Below, one piece after another: positions 23,877 to 34,662 of a stretch of 64,000 nt of DNA. A program made the position numbers and the translations under genes. The stretch is taken from the NCBI RefSeq assembly GCF_009727055.1, contig NC_052354.1, positions 54,314,760 through 54,378,759 on the forward strand, read 5' to 3'. Positions within the stretch are counted from its first letter, which is position 1; the number at the start of each line of letters is the position of its first letter. A model generated the notes under the pieces. It did no database searches, was not told the DNA's origin, and worked only from the letters and a program-made list of their open reading frames with translations. Source of the DNA: Benincasa hispida. Taxonomy: Eukaryota > Streptophyta > Magnoliopsida > Cucurbitales > Cucurbitaceae.

Positions 23877-24309
23877 AAGTTACTGGAGTGTATAAGATAC
23901 AAGTACACAAAACAATAAACTAGGGCATAACATGCCTAGTACAAGAGCAGGGACGTCGCTGGACTTGGTCGACAAATGGATTTGAGGTGTGCGAATCTAA
24001 GCTTACGGATTTGACATTGTCGGACTTGGTCAATGGATGGGAGTGCAAGGAGAGATGGTCGCGGTAGCAGCGACTAGGGTTAGGGTTTTATTTTGTTGGC
24101 TCTGACGCCATGATAATTTTTTTTAGAACTATATAATTTTCTCTTATTATTCCAAAAGAGGAGTCAATAATGAGTAAATATAACACAAGGGGTATTCTAA
24201 CAAAGGAAAGTAATTATAAAAGGAATGAACATTTAACAATAATAGTTAAAATAATTATAACTAAAGCACCCATACTATACACAAATCTACAAGTAGTAGT
24301 AGTAATAGA
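23877..24309 (-). other. 3' end of family C internal region and unassigned retroelement DNA
   Basis: 23877-23945 on the - strand reads 'ctagtttattgttttgtg', similar to the 3' untranslated end of copia A (9876). The stretch 23946-24086 is GC-richer and unassigned. At 24087-24106 the - strand shows a primer-site-like TGGCGTCAGAGCCAACA, two bases different from the usual start TGGTATCAGAGCC. No gene is seen. Confidence 0.4.
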
Positions 24310-24835
24310 CTCCCTGCTTCAAAGCATTTTTCACTTCCTTGTAGGCATCCAGAAGTGAATTCAAAAGAACATATGCTTCATTTTTCATGACCTAATTTCT
24401 CATCAAGATTTTTTAATTTAGACGCTATCTTCTTGAACTCATCTAGATTATCTGAGTGTTTTTGCTAAATCCATCTTGAATGTGAAGAACTTTTCCCCCA
24501 AGAACTTTTCATTTTGAAGGTCTTTTGTGGCAAAGAGGCCTTCCAACTTGGTCTATATCTTGTAGGCAGTATCTTGGTCTATTACCTGCCTAAGGACATT
24601 GTCACTGAGGTTCAAAACCAAAGTTCCTTAAGCTGCCAAGTTCATATCTTCTCTTTCTTGTGTTGTAATTGTGGCTGAAAGAGTTTATGGGTCCAGAAGA
24701 GCCTTGTGGGCTTTCTACTAACTAAGAATAGCCTTAATCTTGGCTTTCCACAAGTTGAACTCGCCCTTACCGTCAAATTTTTCTATCTCGAACTTTTCCA
24801 CTACCATTTTCAATTTGAATTATGAGTCTTGAACC
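24310..24835 (-). pseudogene. Copia F gag remnant, antisense
   Basis: On the - strand: VVEKFEIEKFDGKGEFNLWK, then VIDQDTAYKI and TKLEGLFATKDLQ, then KFFTFKMDLAK. This is the standard order of a UBN2-type copia gag. Many stops and several frame changes. It is cut near 24310. A candidate primer site and LTR lie upstream on the same strand (24866-25330). Confidence 0.8.
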
Positions 24836-24865
24836 TTTAAGAATTGTTTTCTTGATTATCTTGAT

Positions 24866-25330
24866 TATCTGATACAACTTTTGTTCGGTTGTTGTGATCT
24901 TTAGGCCTTAATGAGAAGTAATCTGAACCAGAGAAAGCCCAAGGAAGCTCGATGGTAGATGAAGTATGAGGAGAAGAGTTGGCCACGTCTCTCAAGCTTG
25001 TCAACACGTGGGTGAGATTTCTTTTGAATCAAAATTAAATGGAAAAGAATTTTAATTTCATTTGAACAGAAAAATATCTCTCTCTTACTCTCAGATGTCT
25101 CTCACTCTCTCTAATTCTCAAGCTTCTCTCTAATGGCGTTTTACAAGAAATTTTAATGATACATATATAGATCGATGAAGAAAGAGAAGAAGAAATAGAA
25201 CACAGTACGTACGTGGTTTGGCCAAAATCAACCTACATCAAGGAAAAGGGAAATATTTGAAGATTTGCAAATAAGTTTCTTTTGTTAGAGAAAAGGTGTA
25301 AAACCAGGCATTGGAGTCAATTTCTTCCAT
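24866..25330 (-). mobile_element. Candidate primer site and LTR of copia F
   Basis: On the - strand TTGTATCAGATAATC (about 24866-24882), a diverged primer site, lies upstream of gag. Beyond it are a CT/GA-rich stretch and a TATA-like 'tatatatgtatca' near 25160, as expected for R/U5 and U3. The outer LTR boundary is not clear; no TG...CA pair or target duplication was found. Confidence 0.4.
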
Positions 25331-26003
25331 ATTGTTGATTTAATGGTAAGAGACTAAATTAACTAAAATGTACAAACATGATTTAATTTTAATTATAATA
25401 AAAAATGAAGTAGATTTTGATAATTCAACACTTCGTTATATGACTAACTATATAAACATCAAATAATATTTTTTTTAAATAACAACAAAGACATATTTTT
25501 TTCTTCACTCAAAGTATTTGAAAGATCTAAATAGAATAATTATTGAACTTTAGATACCAACCTAAATTAAAATAAAATAACATCAATTTTTTTAAGTAAT
25601 ACTTGTGTGCATGTCAAAAATAAAATACATCCACATTTATGCATTCCACTCTCATCACACACAAAATAAATTAAAAATATTTCAAAAAAGAAGTAACAAG
25701 AATTTTTTACATGTCAATGACATATAAAGATGGTGCAATTCGAGATGTATCTAAATAATTTTAAGAAGAATGACTAAAACCACTATCAAGTAGAAATGTC
25801 CTTTTTTTCAATATCTTAGAAGACGCCCATACTATCATCTAAATAAACCACAAAAGGAAAAGATTGGATTGGCAAATTTTCCTTATGACTTGTGGTATAT
25901 GAAAGTAAAACGAACCACCTCATTTGAAAAATTTAACGAGACTAATATCTGAAAACCCATTTGAATAAAAAAAATTAACGAGACAAATTTCTGAAAACCC
26001 ATT

Positions 26004-26013
26004 TTTATTTATT
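26004..26013 (-). terminator. Candidate polyadenylation signal of ENOD93-like gene
   Basis: Two overlapping AATAAA hexamers on the - strand, about 175-185 bases past the stop codon at 26188. Confidence 0.4.
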
Positions 26014-26095
26014 CTAATAGCAAATGGATTTACATAGATTTTCTTAGTACAAAATCGAAGAGTAAATTTAAAAGAGCAAAAGCATGTAAATATTG

Positions 26096-26173
26096 AGATG
26101 GCTAGCTTCCTTCAATGCCTGCCCTCAAATCCAGATGAGGTTAGCTTCTTCCAATGGCTACACCCTCAAATTT
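26096..26173. repeat. Two-unit tandem duplication (~38-41 bp)
   Basis: 26096-26132 and 26133-26173 share the pattern AGATG..TAGCTTC.TYCAATG...CCCTCAAAT. The repeat lies in the putative 3' untranslated region of the ENOD93-like gene. Confidence 0.7.
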
Positions 26174-26187
26174 TTAAGGCTGATCAT

Positions 26188-28277
26188 TCAATTGAATTCA
26201 TATGCTTCAGTGTTGGGTTTTTGCTTGAAGGAGTTTCTTCTTGCTGTTGCTAGAACCGTCTTGTCAGCCACTATGAAGTACGCTGCTCCAGCCACTGCCA
26301 TTGAATTGAAAAATCAAGCCTTTTTCCCATTTTAGCAAAGAAAAGCGAATGAAACCATATAATGACTTGGCTGCTAAAGAGGTAAGAAGAAAAAGTTACA
26401 AAACCTGTGGAAATGATGAGAGCTTGAGCTGTGTGATTTAGATTAGCTTTAGCCCATGGCAGCATCCTCACACTGGCCAACTGCAACATAATCAATTCTA
26501 GTTATGGATTGGCTCCCTTAACTCTAATTTCTTTTATATTTTGATTCAAAATCACTCTCAAACATACTTTTGATCATTCATTCAAAATCAATTTAATGTT
26601 TGGTTTCACTTCTGTACTAAGATTTTACATACAAATTGACTTTGAATCGTTACATGTGTTATAAAAAAGACAATCAAAGAAAGCGAGTTAAGTAAATAGT
26701 AGAAAAATCGACAGAGAGATTAACGTGGTTCACTAAAAGCGAGTTAGTTACATCCACGAGCATAGTGCATGGTCATTCAAAGTGCCAGATAATAGATTCA
26801 ACATCTTCTAACAACATGAAAAAATGATTTTAAGTATTTCAAAATCAGTCCAAAACAAGCTATGTAGCCTCTCTCATTCTTCGGGTCAAAGAACGTGGCG
26901 GCCAGCAACAGCTAGCTCTACACCACCACAAGGGGTGAAAGGGCAACTCATGGTGACTCAATCCTATCATACTTTTAATTTGATGTTTGGTTTTACACTT
27001 CAATACTAAATTTTCATATCATAAGAATTGATTTTGAATGGTTACATGACAAAGTAATTTTAATTATTTCAAAATCACTCCAAAACATGCTAAATAACCT
27101 CTCTCAATATGGGTCAAAGGACATGGTGGCCAGAAGCTGCTAGCTTTACACCACTTTGAGGGATGTAAGGGCAGCTGTGGTGCTTGATTCTGATCAGGGG
27201 AAGTTCTAGCAATTTTCGTGGGAGTGACAAAATTTTACCTTCTTAAGATGCATAACTTTAGGGTAAAAAAAGTAGAAAGTAATCTTCAAAATCTTAACCA
27301 ATGTTTTTATTTATTTATTTAAGACAGAGCTAGACTCGATCAAAAAAACCATGTATCCCTATCATTTCAGGATTGAGTTATGCCTCCTAAGGTAATCTAC
27401 ATCAGTTGAGGATTTAGTTCTTCAGTTAATTTGGCCTTATTTTTATCATAAAAAGCAGAAGCTGATGAGTGACATCAATAATTCCCCAAAAAGGGGAGAT
27501 AAAGCATCTATATGTGAATTATGAAGTTGGGAACTTACAGTGGGAATGGCAGTGGCAATACTTGCAATAGCAGCTGCTTTTGCTCCTGCTATCACACCCT
27601 CTGTCCATCAGAAAAGAAGAATCCTTACCCATTAGCTTCAGATACTTATGATAAAAGCTAAATTCATGAAGAGAAATTATTAGAAACACAACATCTCAGA
27701 AATCACTTATTTTCACGGCACATAATCTGAAGTAGATCATGGTCCACCACCCAATCGATCAAAACAATCAAATCAGTAAAAAAATGCAGCATATATCCAA
27801 TCAACATGCGCATGGATCAAATCCCATCTCTCTCTTCAGCTTTTACCTTAAATCATTAACTAAAAAAGAAGAGTTGGTGGCGGAAGTTGGAAATGGCCCC
27901 TCAATCATATTAAAAAAGAACACCTTTACTTTCAATTCATTCTTGAAGCTTAAGGAACAAATCCCTCTTTGGGGAATTTCGTCGAACAGCTAAAAGGCAG
28001 TATCAAAAGACCAAATCTTAAACCCATTATTATGATCAATCAGCCACTATTTTCAACGACCCAACTCATCAAATACATCACATTGTGGTATCATCAAAGC
28101 AAAGCAAGTAAAAACCATACATACCCATTACCTTTTTCCCCCTCGTAAAAAATCCCAGAAAAAGAAAAAAAAATCAAAAGCTATACCTTTAGCACACCGC
28201 TTTGCCATTGCCACTTTAGGGTCATGCGAGGCCAGATTTTTCCTCTCGAGAAAGGCCTGAGCCACATTCTTCGCCAT
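26188..28277 (-). CDS. Early nodulin 93 (ENOD93)-like protein, 4 exons
   Basis: A spliced host gene on the - strand. Exons: 28277-28187, 27600-27539, 26480-26405, 26294-26188. Every intron is GT...AG and phases match, giving 111 codons plus TGA. Start ATG is the first in exon 1 (MAKNVAQAFLERKNLAS). The core ASVRMLPWAKANLNHTAQAL (residues 53-72) followed by IISTVAGAAYFIVADKTVLA is the signature of the plant ENOD93 family. Two hydrophobic segments (about 33-52 and 69-87) suggest a small membrane protein with a basic loop between them. Family members were found as nodule-induced genes, but they also occur in non-legumes, where roles in nitrogen response and mitochondrial respiration (cytochrome c oxidase) have been proposed. 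Length is usual for the family. It is the only apparently intact host gene in the window. The family call is firm; the function in this plant is inference. Confidence 0.93.
26580..27200. repeat. Imperfect direct duplication in ENOD93-like intron 2
   Basis: 26580-26965 and 26975-27195 share two matching parts: 'ttt.atgtttggttt.ac.ctt' with 'attttgaatsgttacatg', then 'atttcaaaatcastccaaaac', 'cctctctca', 'gtggcggccag', 'agctagctctacaccac'. The first copy has about 150 extra bases (26660-26820) between these parts. Confidence 0.75.
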
Positions 28278-28383
28278 TGTTGGAAGATCAAGAAACCAAA
28301 AAACGCTACAGAGTCAGTAAGAAAACAGAGGAAGATTGAGGAAGATTGAGTTTGAAGTGAAAATTGAAAAATGGTTTGAATTG

Positions 28384-28391
28384 TATTTATA
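28384..28391 (-). promoter_or_regulatory. TATA box of ENOD93-like gene
   Basis: TATAAATA on the - strand, 107-114 bases upstream of the ATG at 28277. This would give a 5' untranslated region of about 75-85 bases. Confidence 0.6.
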
Positions 28392-31300
28392 ATCATTTAA
28401 GATGAATGAATGAAGGGAAGTGATTTTGAAGGATTGAAGCTCAGATAGTGTCATTGGTAGGAGAGAGTTTGATGGTTTTCCCAAATTCCAGTGTCTCTCA
28501 CAGTCTCTTGTTTTCTTCTCTTTCCATCTGGTTTCTGTTGCAGTTGGTTGATTCTTTGGAGCTTCCTCCCCAAAATGTCCCTCATTTTTATTAAAATTCC
28601 ATTTATACCCCTCACTTCTTATTCGCCTCTGTTATTTTTTTTTTATATATTTTTTTTGGTGGGAAAATTTCTCTCTCATTTTAGATTATGCTTTGATGCT
28701 TTACTCTCTACTCAAGTAGAGAGAGAATATATATATACATATATATTTTTGGTTTCTTTTTAATTGTGGTACTAGTTAGGAAGATTTTTTACTAATTAAT
28801 CGAGTGATCAATAGTACTTATCACTTAAAAAATTTGAATTTTTTGTCGACTAAATTTCAATAATTATCTTTACTTATTAACAAGTGACTATTTGTACATG
28901 TGATGGCGTAAACGTTAAATTAATAAATTAATAACATGAACTCATCAAAACATAATGAAAATTTTAGATACCTTATTCAACTTATTTTAAACTATGAAGA
29001 AAAATTTATTGGAACCACCATCATCTTAGTTGCTAACCTATATTATATACTAGTTGAGTTTTGTTTGTTTCAGTTAAAGTATGTAATTAAGCATGCACAA
29101 TCTTCATTAAGTGTTCAATTAAAAAAAAATCAATAAATTATTGCTACAAATGCATCTTGGTCGCTAAATATAATAAATAAACAAACAAATTAAAATTTAA
29201 CTAACATGAGGTTTTGTACATTATTTATTTATAAGATCCCATAACCTCCGTATATGTCTAAATTAGTTAATAAAAAAACTCCAATTGATCTTTGTAAAAA
29301 GTAAATCAAATCAACTAGAAATTATCCTCACCAATTATGTGCTGTTTTACCTAAAACTCAAACCAAGAAATTGATTTTGATTTTCCTAAAATAAGAATAT
29401 AAATATTAATGAAGAAGGGTATTAAAGTAATTTCCTGACCCTAACACGACTTGTAACTGTTGAAAACGAAGCTGGTCCGTACGTTACAAGAAACCATCCA
29501 ACACCATTATCCTGTATTGCATTTTCTCTTTCTTTTTTATTTTTCGTGATCCAAGAATCCATGAAGTAAAATTATTTTTAAATAATTTTTAGTATTTTAG
29601 ACTCTAGTAATATTTTAATGCCCATATATTTTTATAATAATAATAATTTATCGTTTTTTTTATATTTTCAGAAAATAATAATGAACTTTAAGAAGTTGAA
29701 GATCTATATATTATGGTGATAATATGAATGTTGGTCTATTTCTTTCACTTCACTCATTTTCATGCATAAATTAATTACTAACGATATTTCTAATAGAATT
29801 TTTCAGTAATTATTAAAAACTCAATCAAAGGGTTATTTGGATTTATTCTTGTATTTACAATTTTTATAAAATGACATACTAATTTAAAATTGTATCACAT
29901 TGTTAATTATATACAATTGGTTAGTTTAAGGAATTCATGTTTCTATATATATTCTTAAACTTTTATTTTCTCATACTATTTTTTAAAAATATTTACTACT
30001 AAATAGATTTTCTGTTTTTTTTTTTTTTGGGTTAAAATAGACTATGGAAACTATTTTTAATGTGATTAGAAGATTAAAAAAATAGTCTAAAAAGATGGAT
30101 TAAAATATAAAATGTGTATTTTTCAAAAATGTTTTTATTATTAATTTTTTTTCTTTTAAAAGAAAATCTAGGAGATTGCAATTAAATGGTGGAAGACATG
30201 AGAGCTTATTCTAAAAACCATGGGTGCTTTTGAGTTTTGATTCTATGAACCTGAAACTTTGCATAGGATTGGGACACGTGTCAAATTGAATGGCTGAACT
30301 TTCTGATTGTTTTGCTCTTGTTTGAGTACCAATGGGCTTCTCAAGATGCCTTAAAAAGAGTGTGTTTTTTTAAAGTAAAAAAGAAAAAAAAAAGTGTTTT
30401 TTTGACAAATCTAGGTGGGTGGCACATTGGCACAACAAAGAGGTTTTTCTCCTCATTTTTTAATGATTTTAAATCTTAATTTTGATATTGTTACTTTAAT
30501 TACTTTAATTTTATTCTTATTGTTTGGGAGTTCTTAATGAAGAGAAAAAATGAATAATAATTCATCTAGATAAAAAGACATTATAATGCTTAGAAAAATT
30601 ATCATTCCTTTATTTTTCTGTCCTATTTTTTATTTTCTTCTCCTATCTCTTCTCTCATTTCAACTTTTTCTTTTCTTTTCTATTAGTTCGATCCACAACA
30701 ATAGTTATCGGTATCTTTACCTTCTAAACGTGACGTTAATGGTTACTTAAGCTTACAAAATAATAAATAACGACTCTCGCTCAACACAACACACAGAAAA
30801 CAAGCTAACAAGAGGGTTCTACAACCTTTGATCTCTTTATAACTATCACACGTCATGCTAATTTTCATTCACACTAAAAACTTTAGAACAAAACATCATA
30901 TACATAAAGAATTTTTCGTAGTGTCACGATGTTTTGTCCCTAAAGTTGAAAACGCCACACATAAAGTAACATTTAAAATAGCATTGCGTGCTTTCACGAG
31001 TGGAGTATATATTGCGGTAAGTATTGAGTTGATTACATACAAATGTCTTGTCAATTAAACACTTATAAACTTCATTAGCATGAAATTTCTACCTTTTACA
31101 ACAACATGGCGACTTTTCAACCTAATGTCTCGACGTTGTTCACTCAGATCTTCTAGTCATGCATGTATAATCATCCAACCTTTGTCAAATTGATGGTGCC
31201 CATAATCATTATGTGCATTTTAATGCATAAAATAAATAACTATTCTCTTTTTTTAAACGATAACCACACCCGATGTTCAAAATGAGCATAATTTAATTGA

Positions 31301-32249
31301 CGATATTTATACTATCGATTTCAAATCGAACTTAAAAGTTTGATTGTACTATCTCACATATTGGGACAAAGAAAAGAATCACCCCAAATGCCATGTTTGG
31401 ATTGGACTTTGAGAATGGTGAGTAAGAGTGGAATTTTGAAAAGTTGAACTTCTCCATCTCTGAGCAAACCCAAGTGGCCTAACAAGAGCATTTTGCTCCC
31501 TTTTAAACCCACAGAAAAACAAAAGACTTTGGATTTTGAAAACATTGGTCCAAATCTTTATACCACCAAACTTTGAATAATAATTCCTCTATAATTAAAG
31601 ATCACTAGTTTTTTCAATTATATATATCATTATCCTCACTTAAAATAGATTCTTAAGAATGTGCTTTTCTACTCTTCGAACTCACTTAATAAAGAAAAAT
31701 AGACATTAAGAAAATATATAATCTTTCAAATAATATGTTACTTTTCCTGTATAACAAAAAAGAAAAATACACTTTCTTAAAATATATTCTAATGAACTGT
31801 TGAATCGTTTACTTCCCATTAAGATAATCTAAAGTTATTCTATAAGTTGAGATTGATTAGCTATAAAAATGAAGACTATTGTTACAATTAGAAATAATTA
31901 TTGTTCACTTTAGTCCAATATTATTTAGTAGGAAAAAAAATCATTTCAGCCCTTCTTATTTTTTCAAAAAAAATAATAATAAACAATAAAAAAAAAACAG
32001 AGAAAATACAACTTTAAAGAAAGTTATTCAAATGTGTTTTTACGATTTTTCTTTTAATTAAGCATGTAATTTCTAAACTTAACCCATTCAATATAATTTT
32101 ACTTTTTTTTAATAGAATTTTACTTTATTAAGGTATTACTAGTTAAAAAGATAGATATGCTTTACTTTCTTTTTAAGGATTTATCATAAATTGTGGGATA
32201 GAAAGAAAATTTCTTTCATTAATTATAAAAAAAAAAAAAAAGATTAAGT
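28392..32249. other. AT-rich host intergenic DNA, no gene recognised
   Basis: Upstream region of the ENOD93-like gene and beyond. Mostly A/T tracts, with less AT-biased patches at 29440-29520, 30185-30400 (includes the G-box core CACGTG near 30274), 30690-31150 and 31360-31560. Short open frames such as 30855-31058 have no recognisable motif and no neighbouring exon signals, so I do not call them genes. Confidence 0.6.
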
Positions 32250-32425
32250 ATTGTTTTCAAATATAGGAAAATGAGTTAACTTATTTACAAATATAGCAAC
32301 ATATCAATATCTATTAGTGATAGATAGTGATAGACTGTCAATCACTGTCTATCACTTATAGATCGTGACATTTTTTTATATTTGAAAATATTTTCACCAG
32401 TTTTATCATTTAAAACAGTTATTTA
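32250..32425. repeat. Dispersed CTATCANTGATAG-type repeat, copy 1
   Basis: Central stretch of near-palindromic words ('tctattagtgatagatagtg', 'actgtctatcacttatag') flanked by 'aaaatgagttaacttattta' on the left and 'attttatcatttaaaacagt' on the right. Both flanks recur in the copy at 33820-33990. Confidence 0.7.
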
Positions 32426-32579
32426 AGAATGTAAATAATACCAACAGCAAACAATGACTATAGTAATAAGAATTAATAAACAATGATATTGAAATTGAAA
32501 TTTTATCATAAAAATAATGATGATGATTTTTGCACATGTTAATAATTTACAATTAGATAATAATCAAAATCAAAGGAAT

Positions 32580-32720
32580 GTCACTTTAATTTAATGTGGG
32601 ACCATATAGTAATTCCATGCTAGCTTAGCTTATAATAGTATAACTATTAAGCTCTATATAGGGGGAGCCTTCTCTATTGATTTTCTTCTTCTTCTCTTCT
32701 TTTTTTTCTTTTTTTCTTTT
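32580..32720 (+). promoter_or_regulatory. Orphan promoter-like segment
   Basis: A TATA-like 'ctctatatagggg' (about 32652-32664) is followed by a CT-rich leader-like tract ('ttttcttcttcttctcttct'). The next ATG opens a frame of only two codons and no gene is recognised downstream, so the function is unknown. Confidence 0.3.
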
Positions 32721-33370
32721 GTCCTTTTTGAAATGGAATAAAATCCCATGATTTTGAATATATGAATGTTATGATGATACAAAATCTTCATCACCATTAT
32801 GATAGGATCATCTAATCACTCCTTATTTCTTTTTCTTTTATTTTAATAAAAATAAACATTTTAACCTATGAATTTTGATTATTTTTAATTTTATAACAGA
32901 TTGGTCATGAACTATTTTAAATTTGTAACAATATTATTTTTAATATAAAAAAATTCTCTCATTATTTTACGACGTAACTTTGTAGTTTATAATTTAATTT
33001 ATTAATAAAAAAATTCAAATTAAATTTTAAAACTAATTTTCACGATAGGCTAAATTCTTTAGGGGCCATGATTATTTTTTTATTTTTTTTATTTCCATAT
33101 GTGGATTGTAAATGTAATATTTTAAAATTTTACTTTTACTATCTTCATGATCGAAAGGAATTTCTCTTCCAAAACCATCATTGTTCTCACCTCCTCGATT
33201 TCATACCCACTATCATCGATTTACTTTTTGGTTTTCATCTTATATTTATTACACATTCATTTTTTATCATAGAATCTATTTATTGATTTAAATACTACTT
33301 TCTATCTCTATATATTTTTTTTAATTTAGGATTTTGTTCATTTTATTTCTTTTTACTTTTAAAATATTCC

Positions 33371-33588
33371 TTTGGTTCTCTATACTTTTAGTTTTTGATT
33401 ATTCAGTTCCTAAACTTTTAAAATATTCATATTTTTTCTTGTAATTTCAACTTTACTTCATTTTGATATAGACTAAAATGAACATTTTCAATATATATGG
33501 ACTAAAATAAACTAAAGTTAAAAAGTTCATAATATATATTGAAAGATAGAGATCAAAATAAACCAAAACTAAAAGTATATTGACCAAA
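33371..33588. mobile_element. MITE-like inverted repeat element
   Basis: The left end TTTGGTTCTCTATACTTTTA and right end (reverse complement TTTGGTCAATATACTTTTAG) are inverted repeats of about 26 bp with a few mismatches, enclosing about 165 bp without coding capacity. The 'tttggtyyytaaacttt' style end is frequent in short non-autonomous plant elements. Target duplications are not clear. Confidence 0.5.
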
Positions 33589-33819
33589 TTAGTTTTTGAG
33601 TTTTTTTTTTTAATAACTGTATAGATATTATTTATTTAGTTCACAAATACAAAAGGGAATTAAAATTTTCAAGATTTGTTCAAATTTAACAAATGAAGAA
33701 AATTTGAGAATTCTGTTGGTTGTTTATCAATTCATAAAATTATGGATCTTACTTTAATTAATTACCCTAATGATAATGACCCATTCATCATTTTATACTC
33801 ACAAATTCTATAGGATCAG

Positions 33820-33990
33820 ATTTAAAATAAAGAAAAATGAGTCAATTTATTTATAAATATAGAAAAATATGTCTATCAGTGACACTGACATTGATAGACA
33901 TGCCTATCAACATCTATCACAGATGGACAATGACATTTTACTATATTTACAAATATTTTCAACAATTTTATCATTTAAAACAATTATTCA
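33820..33990. repeat. Dispersed CTATCANTGATAG-type repeat, copy 2
   Basis: Flanks 'aaaatgagtcaatttattta' and 'attttatcatttaaaacaat' match copy 1. The centre holds 'gtctatcagtgacactgac', 'attgatagacatgcctatca' and 'catctatcacagatggac'. Confidence 0.7.
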
Positions 33991-34223
33991 TCCTCTATCT
34001 TGGTATCCTCGCAATATATAGAGATGTGAATTTCTCTTCTAAATCATCACTTGCCCATATCTTCTTGATTATATAAAACTAGCTTCCCACCCGAAATGAA
34101 AGAAAATTAAAATAATTCACACTTTCATATTAATATGTTATTTTTCACCCTTCCTTGTTGGTTTGATATATTTATTTTATGATAAAGTTTTAAATATTTC
34201 TTTAAGTAATGAAAAAGCGTTAA

Positions 34224-34301
34224 TTTGATTCATCACTCGTATTACAGAGTTTGATTCATCACTCGCATTACAGAGTTTGATTCATCACCCGTATTACAGA
34301 T
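34224..34301 (+). repeat. Three tandem copies of a 26-bp unit
   Basis: TTTGATTCATCACTCGTATT plus ACAGAG, repeated at 34224, 34250 and 34276 with single-base differences. It lies at the edge between host spacer and retroelement DNA. Confidence 0.9.
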
Positions 34302-34662
34302 GTTAAATGAAAAGCACAGACAACAACTGTAACAATAAGATACCAACAACAAGTAAAGAGATAAAGACACACAGAAGTTAGTAACCCAGTTCGGTAAAAA
34401 TACCTACATTTGACAGTGGTGTGTCCGAGAAAAAAAAATCACTAATATTAAAGAATTAAGTAGTTTATAGCAAAGTATTTATCTGTACTACACGACTACT
34501 ACAGTGACTCATGTAGAGCTCAATTCACTAATCACCTAGGCTGTCTCTTATACACATCTAGATGTGTATAAGAGACAGCTCTAAGACGGTGAGAATCCCT
34601 TCTCAACAGAGATGGCTTAGACTCCTCCTAAGACCGTGATTATCTTCAACGTGTTGCATTAT
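34302..34662. other. Unassigned DNA around an adapter artefact
   Basis: Contains 'taacccagttcggtaaaaat' at about 34383, a phrase of a type common in plant repeats. A library adapter sits at 34541-34578, so left and right halves may not be neighbours in the real genome. No gene seen. Confidence 0.5.
34541..34578. other. Nextera/Tn5 junction adapter (library contamination)
   Basis: An exact 38-bp palindrome: the 19-bp Tn5 mosaic end AGATGTGTATAAGAGACAG preceded by its own reverse complement. This is the sequence left by mate-pair circularisation, not plant DNA. A second identical copy is at 54368-54405. Confidence 0.98.

Larger units (their letters stand above)
25331..26187. other. AT-rich spacer and 3' untranslated region of the ENOD93-like gene
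   Basis: No gene. Two short tandem duplications lie at 25926-26006 and 26096-26173. AATAAA signals on the - strand at 26004-26013 would end the neighbouring transcript about 180 bases after its stop codon. Confidence 0.6.

Noticed and set aside
26271..26495. 74-codon unspliced open frame over ENOD93 exon 3
   Set aside because: It reads through an intron. Only residues from exon 3 match the family; GT-AG splicing gives the proper continuation.
28181..28396. 71-codon open frame on the - strand over ENOD93 exon 1
   Set aside because: It is in a different frame from the ENOD93 reading, and the spliced gene accounts for this region.
28491..28763. 90-codon hydrophobic open frame
   Set aside because: Low-complexity Phe/Leu/Ser composition from T-rich DNA, with no motif or gene context.
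33371..33588. MicroRNA precursor
   Set aside because: The stem is short relative to the ~165-bp loop and resembles terminal repeats of a small transposon more than a miRNA foldback.
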